Assembly: GCA_965229725.1 (NCBI GenBank)
Contig: OZ245923.1
Span: 558,001-622,000, forward strand
Reading direction: 5' to 3'
Origin: Aquirickettsia sp965229725
GTDB lineage: Bacteria > Pseudomonadota > Alphaproteobacteria > Rickettsiales > Midichloriaceae
DNA: 64,000 nucleotides
The translations under genes were made by a program, and so were the position numbers. How positions within the stretch are numbered: the first letter of the stretch is position 1; every line of letters begins with the position of its first letter. The notes under the pieces were generated by a model. The model worked only from the letters and a program-made list of their open reading frames with translations, had not been told where the DNA came from and searched no databases. Positions 19,498 to 27,214 of the stretch are shown here, piece by piece.

Positions 19498-20334
19498 ATG
19501 GATAATTTTAAACAGGTATCAGTTGGTGATATTAAAATTGCAAATAACTTACCAATAGTATTGATTGCAGGACCATGTCAAATGGAATCAAAGGAGCATG
19601 CATTATATATGGCTAAAGCTATTAAGAAGATAGCTGATGCTCATTCAATCAGTGTAATATTTAAAACATCTTTTGATAAAGCAAATAGAACATCAGTGCA
19701 TGCAAAAAGAGGTATTGGAATAGATGCTTCTATACCAATATTTGCTCAAATAAAAGAAGAGATAGGTTGCCCTATCTTAACCGATGTGCACTCTCCGGAA
19801 CAATGTAGTAAAATTGCAGAAGTTGTTGATATATTGCAGATACCGGCATTTTTATGTAGACAAACTGATTTATTAGTTGCAGCAGCAAATACAGGCAAGA
19901 TAGTCAATATCAAAAAAGGACAGTTTCTTGCGCCATGGGATGTTAAAAACATTATTAGCAAAGTTACATCATCTGGAAATGAGAAAATATTATTGACAGA
20001 GCGTGGAGTTTCTTTTGGTTATAATACTTTAATCAACGATATGAGAGGTTTAGAGATAATGAAAGAAACTGGTTATCCAATAGTATTTGATGCCACTCAT
20101 TCCGTTCAACAACCTGGTGGTCTTGGCAATCAAAGTGGCGGACAGCGTCAATTTATCAAACCTCTTGCAAGAGCTGCAACTTCAATAGGAATATCTACCT
20201 TATTTGTTGAAACTCATGATAATCCTGATGTTGCTCCTAGTGATGGATCATGTATGCTTCATATAGATGACTTAAATCAACTACTAAAGGAGATCAAAGA
20301 ATTTGATAACATAGCTAAAAAATTTACGAACTAG
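19498..20334 (+). CDS. kdsA: 3-deoxy-D-manno-octulosonate 8-phosphate synthase
   Basis: Condenses arabinose 5-phosphate with phosphoenolpyruvate to Kdo-8-phosphate, the first committed step to the inner-core sugar of LPS. The 278-residue protein has AGPCQMESKEHA (about 24-35), FKTSFDKANRTS with the substrate-binding lysines, LTDVHSPEQC, and FDATHSVQQPGG near residue 200. Presence of kdsA implies an LPS inner core, unlike Anaplasma and Ehrlichia. The gene ends in TAG directly abutting the smpB ATG. rpiB at 34.9 kb may help supply pentose phosphate. Confidence 0.96.
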   Translation: MDNFKQVSVGDIKIANNLPIVLIAGPCQMESKEHALYMAKAIKKIADAHSISVIFKTSFDKANRTSVHAKRGIGIDASIPIFAQIKEEIGCPILTDVHSPEQCSKIAEVVDILQIPAFLCRQTDLLVAAANTGKIVNIKKGQFLAPWDVKNIISKVTSSGNEKILLTERGVSFGYNTLINDMRGLEIMKETGYPIVFDATHSVQQPGGLGNQSGGQRQFIKPLARAATSIGISTLFVETHDNPDVAPSDGSCMLHIDDLNQLLKEIKEFDNIAKKFTN

Positions 20335-20802
20335 ATGAATAATTCTCAAGGCGACATTAAAATTATTGCTCAAAATAAAAGAGCCTATCACGAGTATGTA
20401 ATTGAGGATAAAATTGAGGCAGGGATTGTGTTGGCTGGGTCTGAAGTTAAATCCTTAAGGTTTTCAAAAGCTAGTATCAATGAATCATATGCGCATAGTA
20501 TTGGAAATGAGATTTTTATATTAGGAGCTAATATTCCAGAATACAATAAAGCAAAGTCATTTAAGCATTCTCCAACAAGACAAAGGAAGCTTCTATTGCA
20601 TAAAAGGGAGATAAAAAAGTTAATTGGATTAATAAAGCGCAAGGGCCACACCCTTATACCATTATCATTGTATTTTAATAAGAAAAATATAGCAAAAGTT
20701 TTATTAGGTATAGCAAAGGGTAAAAAGAAGCATGATAAAAGAGAGACTATAAAGCAAAGGGATTGGGAGAGAGATAAAGCGCGAATACTCAAGAATTCCT
20801 AA
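20335..20802 (+). CDS. smpB: SsrA-binding protein SmpB
   Basis: Partner of tmRNA in rescuing stalled ribosomes. The 155-residue protein shows the family OB-fold signature: AYHEYVIEDKIEAGIVLAGSE (about 20-40) followed by VKSLR, then the conserved KRKGHTLIPLSLYF (about 100-113) and the basic C-terminal tail (DKRETIKQRDWERDKARIL) that enters the decoding site. It starts at the base after the kdsA stop, so the two are co-translated. No tmRNA gene is seen nearby. Confidence 0.97.
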   Translation: MNNSQGDIKIIAQNKRAYHEYVIEDKIEAGIVLAGSEVKSLRFSKASINESYAHSIGNEIFILGANIPEYNKAKSFKHSPTRQRKLLLHKREIKKLIGLIKRKGHTLIPLSLYFNKKNIAKVLLGIAKGKKKHDKRETIKQRDWERDKARILKNS

Positions 20803-20852
20803 AATTTTCAATTACTTAAGTACGAGGTAACTCGCTCAAACTGCATAGTATG

Positions 20853-20881
20853 ATTATCCCAGAGGGTATAATAAATTTTTT
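20853..20881 (+). terminator. Probable rho-independent terminator of kdsA-smpB
   Basis: ATTATCCC (20853-20860), loop AGA, then GGGTATAAT (20864-20872) pair with one bulged A; AAATTTTTT follows. It lies 50 bases after smpB. Confidence 0.5.
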
Positions 20882-20911
20882 GTAACTTATACATAAGTAT
20901 ATTACACCCTC
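20862..20911. repeat. 12-bp inverted repeat overlapping the smpB terminator
   Basis: GAGGGTATAATA (20862-20873) and TATTACACCCTC (20900-20911) are inverted with one mismatch. A further pair, CCAGAGG (20859-20865) and CCTCTGG (20939-20945), competes for the same bases. The block sits between the convergent smpB and the acidic hypothetical gene. Confidence 0.45.
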
Positions 20912-20951
20912 TTACACAAAGAATAAAGTGACTCTACACCTCTGGTTCAAA

Positions 20952-21410
20952 TCAACACACTCCTCTTTTACAAAATATCATATATGCTGCTATTATCATC
21001 TCCATCATACTGTAACTCTTCGTTTCCTTTTTGATTAACCTCATTTTTCCTATCATGAATGCATAGCCTGTATCACTTCCTGTGGTGAATAATACTCCTA
21101 TATTATCTTCTTCTCCTTCAGATCCATTATTCATAGCTACGTTATTTGCCGATATTACCAGCTCAACCATCTCCGCATCCATTGCTTCTTCCATTTTATA
21201 TACCTTCTCTCCTTTTTCATCTGTGTATTTATAAGTTGGATCATCTGTTGTAGGTTGCACTCCTTTCTCCTTTGCATTGCCTCCATTATTTCCTTTTTCA
21301 TCATTGTCATTGTCATCATCATTATCATCTCCCCTATCCTTTTTATTATTTGGATCTTCACAGCTTTCCTTTCCTGCTATTGTTTTATTTTTCTCTAATT
21401 TTATTTTCAT
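20952..21410 (-). CDS. Hypothetical acidic low-complexity protein
   Basis: Not recognised. The 152-residue protein has a highly acidic, Asp/Asn/Gly-rich disordered region (about residues 20-55), then a more ordered half with hydrophobic segments (about 82-92 and 110-120). It ends with a Met/Ile-rich stretch and RGVC. The low-complexity DNA consists of runs of GAT/GAC-like triplets on the coding strand (about 21290-21340), prone to slippage. No signal peptide. It is convergent with smpB and downstream of the mutL operon. Coding status is likely but not certain; a second open frame on the same strand here is a shadow. Confidence 0.5.
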   Translation of the reverse strand: MKIKLEKNKTIAGKESCEDPNNKKDRGDDNDDDNDNDEKGNNGGNAKEKGVQPTTDDPTYKYTDEKGEKVYKMEEAMDAEMVELVISANNVAMNNGSEGEEDNIGVLFTTGSDTGYAFMIGKMRLIKKETKSYSMMEMIIAAYMIFCKRGVC

Positions 21411-21520
21411 TTGTACTACCCTATTATATTAAATTTTAACTTAAAATTGTCTTTAAGTGAGATATGGATTATACATAACAAATGTTAAGATTACGTTAAA
21501 TTTACGTTAAGATTTTTAAA

Positions 21521-21540
21521 TAAAAAGCATTAAGAATGCC
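21521..21540 (-). terminator. Probable terminator of the rpmI-mutL operon
   Basis: On the minus strand GGCATT, loop CTT, AATGCT form a short stem (21527-21539 core, perfect GCATT/AATGC). TTTTTATTT follows. It lies about 75 bases past the mutL stop. Confidence 0.5.
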
Positions 21541-21612
21541 TAAAACTATTTGTATTTCCTAAAAAACAGGTAGGATAAGCAGGTGGGATAAGTGTTTGTG
21601 CAACAAAATTTA

Positions 21613-23511
21613 TCATAATCTTTCAAAGATTTTTCTTATATCTTTCATTTCAAGTTTAATAAATGTAGGTCTGCCGTGATTGCATTGCTCTGAGAAAGAA
21701 GTTTGCTCAATTTGTCTTAAAAGTGCATTCATCTCTTCTAAATTTAAAACTCTACCAGCTCTTATGCTAGAATGGCAAGCTATGTTACCCCAAATTTCTT
21801 CTATTTTTTCATAAATAAGCCCTATATCATCAAATAGATAAATATTTTCAGCAATACTTCTGACAAAGCTATTTATATCTAAATTTTGAAATATTGATGG
21901 TACCTGTCTGATTAAAATTTGAGAAATTCCATTTCTCTCAATTATCAAACCAAAAGTCTTAAGACTATCCTTTTTTTGAATTATTTCTTCGGTTAAAACT
22001 TTCCCCAATTCAACTATTTCAGGTATGAGTAAAATTTGGCTTTCAACCTTCCCTTTTCTTAATTGTACTTTAATTTTTTCCAAAGTTAACCTTTCATGTG
22101 CTGCGTGTTGATCAACTAAAATCAAACTGCCACTTTTTTCTGCCACTATATAGGTTTTATCTATTTGGCATTTTGCAAAGCCCAATGGATATTCCTCATC
22201 TGAAATATTTTGATTATCCTCTACATTTCTGCGCTCTATCTCATTTTCAATAAAGTCGCTTAAATACTTTTCATTATTTTTTTTATCTGATATCTCCTTC
22301 TCATTATCTTTGGATTCAGAGGAGTTCAAATTTATATCTTCTCTTGTAATAGCCTCATGGCTATGTATTAAATTCCTTAGTCTATGTTGATTAGTTGGTT
22401 TTTCATTGTTTAGAAACAACTTATCAGTAACCTCTTCTCTAGATTTTGTATGAAAGGCACCTTGGGGTTTAAAAAACCTAACTGCATCATTTGCCAATTC
22501 CTTATTACTCATCAGCTCAGCTTTGGAGATAGCAGTTCTTATGGCATTTATAATAATACCTTTGATTTTTTGGCCATCTCTAAACCTGACCTCCGCTTTA
22601 GTTGGATGAACATTAACATCAACAAATTTTGGATCAATATCTAAATATAAGGCTATTTGAGGAAATCTATTATGCGGTATTAAATTTCTATATGCAGCTT
22701 TTACCGCAATAGATAAAACCTTATCTTTAACAAATCTTTTATTAATAAAAAAATGTTGATTCAAAGAGGTCGCAGCATTATAAGTTGGAATTGATGCATA
22801 TCCATATACTTTAATTTCCTCATCCTCTATAAAGAATTTTATAACATTATCTATAAATTTTTTACCTATAATATCTTCTAGTCTTTGAGGTGAATCAAGA
22901 ATTGAGACATCTTGAGCTTTTGTATCAACAATTACTTTATCGTTTGATATAAGTTTAAAACTAATATTTTCTCTTGATAGCGCTAATTTGTTAAGTAATT
23001 CAATAGATGCGCTTGTTTCACTAGCTTCAGATTTTAAGAATTTTAACCTTGTTGGTGTTGAAAAAAATAAATCCCTCACCTGTATAGTTGTGCCAACATT
23101 TCGAGATGTAGGCTTTAAATTGGATTTTTCTCCACCTATTACTTCAATTTCCCATGCCTCATTACATTCAAAATCTTTACTTATAATTTTTAATTTGCTC
23201 ACAGCAGCAATGGATGGCAAAGCCTCACCTCTAAAACCTAAATATTGAATATTGCTTATATCTTCTTCTTTGAGCTTAGAGGTGGCATGCCTTTCTAAAG
23301 CTAGCTCAATTTCATTCTTTTTAATTCCCTTTCCGTTATCTGATACAGAAATGAAATTTCTACCTCCCCTACTAATCTCAACTTCAATTTCCGTTGCACC
23401 TGCATCAATTGAATTTTCTACTAATTCCTTCACAACTGATAAAGGTCTATCAACAACTTCTCCAGCTGCTATTTTATTAATTGTATTAGTGGTTAGGATG
23501 CGTATTGACAT
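21613..23511 (-). CDS. mutL: DNA mismatch repair protein MutL (nuclease type)
   Basis: GHKL ATPase that couples mismatch recognition to strand removal. N-terminal motifs: VENSIDAGAT (31-40), DNGKGI (58-63), GFRGEALPSI (92-101). After a variable charged linker (about 370-445), the C-terminal domain holds the endonuclease motif DQHA-x2-E-x4-E in VDQHAAHERLTLE. It also has the later CNHGRP metal-site piece near the end. Hence this MutL should nick DNA itself, as in bacteria lacking MutH. Length 632 is normal. It is the last gene of the rpmI-rplT-pheS-plsY-mutL run. Confidence 0.96.
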   Translation of the reverse strand: MSIRILTTNTINKIAAGEVVDRPLSVVKELVENSIDAGATEIEVEISRGGRNFISVSDNGKGIKKNEIELALERHATSKLKEEDISNIQYLGFRGEALPSIAAVSKLKIISKDFECNEAWEIEVIGGEKSNLKPTSRNVGTTIQVRDLFFSTPTRLKFLKSEASETSASIELLNKLALSRENISFKLISNDKVIVDTKAQDVSILDSPQRLEDIIGKKFIDNVIKFFIEDEEIKVYGYASIPTYNAATSLNQHFFINKRFVKDKVLSIAVKAAYRNLIPHNRFPQIALYLDIDPKFVDVNVHPTKAEVRFRDGQKIKGIIINAIRTAISKAELMSNKELANDAVRFFKPQGAFHTKSREEVTDKLFLNNEKPTNQHRLRNLIHSHEAITREDINLNSSESKDNEKEISDKKNNEKYLSDFIENEIERRNVEDNQNISDEEYPLGFAKCQIDKTYIVAEKSGSLILVDQHAAHERLTLEKIKVQLRKGKVESQILLIPEIVELGKVLTEEIIQKKDSLKTFGLIIERNGISQILIRQVPSIFQNLDINSFVRSIAENIYLFDDIGLIYEKIEEIWGNIACHSSIRAGRVLNLEEMNALLRQIEQTSFSEQCNHGRPTFIKLEMKDIRKIFERL

Positions 23512-23537
23512 AAATTATGATCCTGAGTTTTCTTCAG

Positions 23538-24119
23538 TTAAAGAGAAATTTTATTTTCCTCTCCACGATACAGTCTGACTATATTATCTTTATGTTTATA
23601 AACAATCAATATTAAAATGAGTACTAGAAAAATAGAGTTAACATAGTTTGTATCAATAATAATCAGAGTAACGACTGATACAAATAGGGAAACCAAAGAG
23701 GCAACTGACGAAATTTTAAAAAATTTAAAAATTACAATCCAAATTGTAGACATCAAAAAACCAATTAAAGGGTTTAATCCTAATATCACTCCTAATACTG
23801 TGGCAACTCCCTTCCCTCCTTTGAAATTTAGCCAAATAGGAAAAATATGTCCAAGTATGCAAACAAAACCATAAACTGCTATAAATTTTTGTTCGAAAAA
23901 TATTGCTAGTATAATAACCGCTAATCCTTTTAGTAGATCGAATATTAATGTGAGCGCTCCCAATAACCTACCGCCTACTCTCAGTGCATTAGTTGCACCT
24001 ATATTTCCTGAGCCAGCTTTCCTTAAATCACCTTTGTTAAGTATTTTACTTAAAATTAATCCCGAAGGAATGCTACCAAATAGATACGAAGCTAACAATA
24101 GAAAAAAATAAGTTTGCAC
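23538..24119 (-). CDS. plsY: Acyl-phosphate glycerol-3-phosphate acyltransferase
   Basis: Inner-membrane enzyme that transfers an acyl group from acyl-phosphate to glycerol-3-phosphate, starting phospholipid synthesis. The 193-residue protein has about five membrane helices and the three conserved PlsY loops: FGSIPSGLILSK near residue 15, SGNIGATNALRVGG (37-50), and NFKGGKGVATVLG (about 97-109). It lies five bases after pheS and 26 bases before mutL. Confidence 0.96.
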   Translation of the reverse strand: MQTYFFLLLASYLFGSIPSGLILSKILNKGDLRKAGSGNIGATNALRVGGRLLGALTLIFDLLKGLAVIILAIFFEQKFIAVYGFVCILGHIFPIWLNFKGGKGVATVLGVILGLNPLIGFLMSTIWIVIFKFFKISSVASLVSLFVSVVTLIIIDTNYVNSIFLVLILILIVYKHKDNIVRLYRGEENKISL

Positions 24120-24124
24120 TGTGA

Positions 24125-25189
24125 TTAAAAGCCGTAATGATTAAGCCACCTCAAATCGCCTTCAAAGAAACATCTTAGGTCTGAGATATTGTATTTTAGC
24201 ATTGCTAATCTTTCAATACCAACGCCAAATGCAAATCCTTGATACTTCTCTGCATCAATATTAACATTTTCAAGTACCCTTTTGTTAACCATACCACATC
24301 CAAGGATCTCTAACCAATCATCACCTACTCCTATTTTTATTTCTCCTTTTTTACTTCGATCACATTTAATATCAACTTCAAAAGAGGGTTCTGTAAAAGG
24401 AAAATAACTAGTCCTAAATCTCATGGGGATTTGCTCTAAGTTAAAGAATAGCTTTAAAAATATTTCTAAGCATCCTCGCAAGTCCAAAATATTTGATTTT
24501 TCATCCACAACCAAACATTCTAATTGATGAAACATAGGTGTATGAGTTGCATCATGATCAGACCTATAAACCTTACCAATGGAAAATATTTTCAGTGGCG
24601 GCTTATTTTTTAACATATGCCTAATCTGAACAGTAGATGTATGAGTTCTTAGTAGATTTAACTTTTCTTCATTTTCTACTTCACCATTTTCTTTAACAGA
24701 GTTTTCTACATAAAAAGTGTCATGCATTTGCCTTGCTGGGTGATTTTTTGGAATATTAAGTGCTGTAAAATTATTCCATTCATTTTCTATGTCAGGTCCA
24801 TCAATATGTTCAAATCCCATAGAATAAAATATGCCTTTTATTAGATCTATAGTATGTGAGATTGGATGTATCTTTCCTCTATTATAGCTTCTTCCAGGTA
24901 AGGTTGTGTCTATTGATTCTGTCTTCAGCTTTTTATTTAGAACTGTATCTTCAAGTTTTTCTTTAATTTCCTGAATATTGTTCTGAATCTCACTTTTTAT
25001 TTGATTAACTCTAGCTCCAAATTCTCTTTTGTACTCAGTTGGTATGGAGGCAATTTTCTTGGCTTCATTTGTTATTAAACCGTTTTTACCGAGAAATTTG
25101 ACTCTAATTTCATCCAAGCTTTTTTCATCTCTGACAGTTTTAACTAAGTCTTTAAATTCCTGATATACAGAATCCAGATTGTCTAACAT
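24125..25189 (-). CDS. pheS: Phenylalanine--tRNA ligase alpha subunit
   Basis: Catalytic alpha subunit of the class II synthetase. N-terminal coiled-coil tRNA-binding region (about 1-90), then class II motifs: GPDIENEWNNF and NIPKNHPARQMHDTF (motif 1/2 region), RTHTSTVQIRHM, the motif 2 FSIGKVYRSDHDATHTPMF, and motif 3 GFAFGVGIERLAM near the end. It follows rplT by 36 bases. Unusually for many bacteria pheT does not follow: the next gene is plsY, so the beta subunit must lie outside this window. Confidence 0.97.
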   Translation of the reverse strand: MLDNLDSVYQEFKDLVKTVRDEKSLDEIRVKFLGKNGLITNEAKKIASIPTEYKREFGARVNQIKSEIQNNIQEIKEKLEDTVLNKKLKTESIDTTLPGRSYNRGKIHPISHTIDLIKGIFYSMGFEHIDGPDIENEWNNFTALNIPKNHPARQMHDTFYVENSVKENGEVENEEKLNLLRTHTSTVQIRHMLKNKPPLKIFSIGKVYRSDHDATHTPMFHQLECLVVDEKSNILDLRGCLEIFLKLFFNLEQIPMRFRTSYFPFTEPSFEVDIKCDRSKKGEIKIGVGDDWLEILGCGMVNKRVLENVNIDAEKYQGFAFGVGIERLAMLKYNISDLRCFFEGDLRWLNHYGF

Positions 25190-25225
25190 ATTTACAGATA
25201 TTAAAAGTTTTCAAAAATACTAAGT

Positions 25226-25606
25226 CTATTCTGCTAACTTTTTTGTATCATCGTCTAAAGCTTTTTTAGCTTTGTTTAATATTTCAGTAAAAGCTTCTGC
25301 ATTATGTATAGCAAGCTCTGACAACATTTTTCTGTTAAGATCAATTCCAGCAAGCTTTATTCCTTTAATAAATTGAGAATATACTAAACCCTGCTCTCTA
25401 ACAGCAGCATTAATCCTTTGAATCCACAAGGCTCTGAAATCTCTTTTTTTATTTCTTCTATCCCTGTAAGCATATTGCAAACCTTTTTCTACTCTTTGTA
25501 TTGCAACTCTAAAACAGTTTTTTGCTCTACCTCTATAGCCCTTGGCTAATTTTATTATTTTTTTATGACGAGCCCTTGAGGTGACTCCGCGTTTTACTCT
25601 TGACAT
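25226..25606 (-). CDS. rplT: 50S ribosomal protein L20
   Basis: Basic ribosomal protein (126 residues) essential for early 50S assembly. The N-terminal half is the usual RNA-binding arm (MSRVKRGVTSRARHKKIIKLAKG). The globular end has FIKGIKLAGIDLNRKMLSELA. It follows rpmI by 22 bases, the standard order. In E. coli L20 represses its own operon by binding the mRNA; I cannot see that site here. Confidence 0.98.
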   Translation of the reverse strand: MSRVKRGVTSRARHKKIIKLAKGYRGRAKNCFRVAIQRVEKGLQYAYRDRRNKKRDFRALWIQRINAAVREQGLVYSQFIKGIKLAGIDLNRKMLSELAIHNAEAFTEILNKAKKALDDDTKKLAE

Positions 25607-25628
25607 TTTTTTATCTCCACTAAATTAA

Positions 25629-25826
25629 TTAAGCATATGGCATATATTGAGGTAATCTTCTTGCCTCTACTTTAGGCAAAATAGTCGTACCTCTTTGATT
25701 TCTGATTTGACGCTTGCTGCGTTTCCTCATGTTATGCTGCTTATTAGCTTGCGTGGCTATAACTTTTCCACTGGCTGTGAACTTAAAGCGCTTCTTAGCA
25801 CTTGATTTTGTCTTCATTTTAGGCAT
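25629..25826 (-). CDS. rpmI: 50S ribosomal protein L35
   Basis: A 65-residue basic protein of the large subunit, starting MPKMKTKSSAKKRFKFT, the canonical L35 N terminus. The upstream in-frame ATG at 25865 would add 13 residues with no family support, so the 25826 start with GGAGACAAA just before it is chosen. It heads the rpmI-rplT-pheS-plsY-mutL operon. infC, often the gene before rpmI, is not present. Confidence 0.97.
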   Translation of the reverse strand: MPKMKTKSSAKKRFKFTASGKVIATQANKQHNMRKRSKRQIRNQRGTTILPKVEARRLPQYMPYA

Positions 25827-25897
25827 TTTGTCTCCGATATAAACATTTTTTTGCTTCAAAGGCATGCCGTTTATAGCCCTTGATGCTAATAAAGTGT

Positions 25898-25927
25898 ATT
25901 ATTACCCTAAAACAGAGCAAATATCAA
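25898..25927 (-). promoter_or_regulatory. Candidate promoter of rpmI-rplT-pheS-plsY-mutL
   Basis: On the minus strand TTGATA (25927-25922), 18 bases, AATAAT (25903-25898). The leader to the rpmI ATG would be about 65 bases. Confidence 0.4.
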
Positions 25928-26081
25928 TACAATTAATCCCCATATCTATATAAATTCAAATTCCATATTAATAAATTTAAATAAAATACAGAAATGAAGT
26001 GTATAAATTGCACTGAATATAGAATTTTATTTTCTATCACTAGCTATGATTTTCTAATTTTAAATATGCAAAAATGTACCA

Positions 26082-27059
26082 TTAAATATATAATGAAGAG
26101 AGCAGTAAATAATAAATTGGCATTCCAACGATTATATTAAACGGAAAAGTGATGGCAAGAGTCATAGGAAGGTAAATTTCTGATCTAGCTTTTGGCAAAG
26201 CTGATTTCATAGCAATAGGAACTATTATATATGAAGCACTTGCGCACAAAACAGTGAACAAAAAATTAGTACCTTTGTCGATATTAATAAAAAAACACAT
26301 AAAAGCACCTAAGCATCCAGAGATTAATGGCATATAAATTCCAAATAAAAATAAAGAAAGATTGTATTTTTTCACCTTAGAAAAATGCTTAGCAACAAGA
26401 AGACCCTTATCTAATAAAAATAAACAAATTATACCTTGAAAAGGAACAACAAAAAAGCCATGCACTTTTTCCATGCCTCTATTGCCAGTTAATAAACCTA
26501 TAATTAATGATCCAACCAATAGTACTATTGAGCCATTTAAAATGGTATATTTATACAATTCTTTTTTTAAATTTTTTTTACTGCTAGAATTGATTTTACC
26601 TGCTACTAAAAAACCAAAAAATAAAGAAAAAATACCGAAAAATGGTATTGTTAAAGATATATAGCTATAATATGAAACACCAATTGATTTTAAAAATACT
26701 ATTCCAGAAGTATATGCAGCTATACTAACAGAACCATAATGGGTAGCTAATGTAATAGATGTTTGTTTATCCAGCTTTACTATGTTTTTAAGTAAAAAAT
26801 AACCTAAAAAAGGAACAATGATTGCCATTGCAGTTCCCAATAATATTAAATAAAACATGGTAAATAAGTGATTAAAATTAGTACTTATTTCAAAGCCACT
26901 ATCAAATCCAATGGACATAATTAAGTATAATGAAATTAATACACTCATATTAGGCGGAAATTTCAAATCCTATTTAATTATTCCTGCAATAATTCCTAAA
27001 AAGAAAAATAATATAGGAGCAATCAAAAGGCTATTTAGTATTTCTAAATAAAATCCCAT
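26082..27059 (-). pseudogene. SbtA-like bicarbonate transporter gene with in-frame TAG
   Basis: The 294-residue frame below 26966 is a polytopic membrane protein of the SbtA (DUF897) sodium-dependent bicarbonate transporter family, about 9-10 helices, with LATHYGSVSIAAY and IPFFGIFSLFFGFLVAG. The usual N terminus is not lost. In the same frame an ATG at 27059 encodes 29 further residues (MGFYLEILNSLLIAPILFFF onward, ending GIIAGIIK). A single TAG (26972-26970) then interrupts, and the reading resumes DLKFPPNMSVLISLYLIMSIG. Family members read through this point without a break (K-S-D-L-like). So one nonsense codon at position 30 splits an otherwise intact gene. It may be a young pseudogene, a sequencing error, or rarely a readthrough. 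A start at the TTG 26966 would lose the first helix. Confidence 0.72.
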
Positions 27060-27090
27060 AGTTTTTCAAAACAACTTTATCAATATATAA

Positions 27091-27120
27091 ATTGTAACTG
27101 ATTCAATATGTAAAAATCAA
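27091..27120 (-). promoter_or_regulatory. Candidate promoter of the SbtA-like gene
   Basis: On the minus strand TTGATT (27120-27115), 18 bases, TACAAT (27096-27091), ending 32 bases before the ATG at 27059. Its position supports 27059 as the original start. Confidence 0.35.
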
Positions 27121-27214
27121 GTGATTAATATAGTTGTTTTCTAATCTAAAAATGTTTATCAAATTTACTAAACCTATTAGACTATTATGACATATCCTCT
27201 TATAAATTTAAGAG

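Noticed and set aside
20939..20955. GGTTCAAATC, like the T-loop of a tRNA
   Set aside because: The flanking bases cannot form the T stem, and no D-arm, anticodon arm or acceptor stem can be drawn upstream.
21155..21361. 68-codon minus-strand frame rich in Met, Lys and Ile
   Set aside because: It is the shadow of the GAT-rich tract in the acidic gene on the same strand, with no domain or start site.
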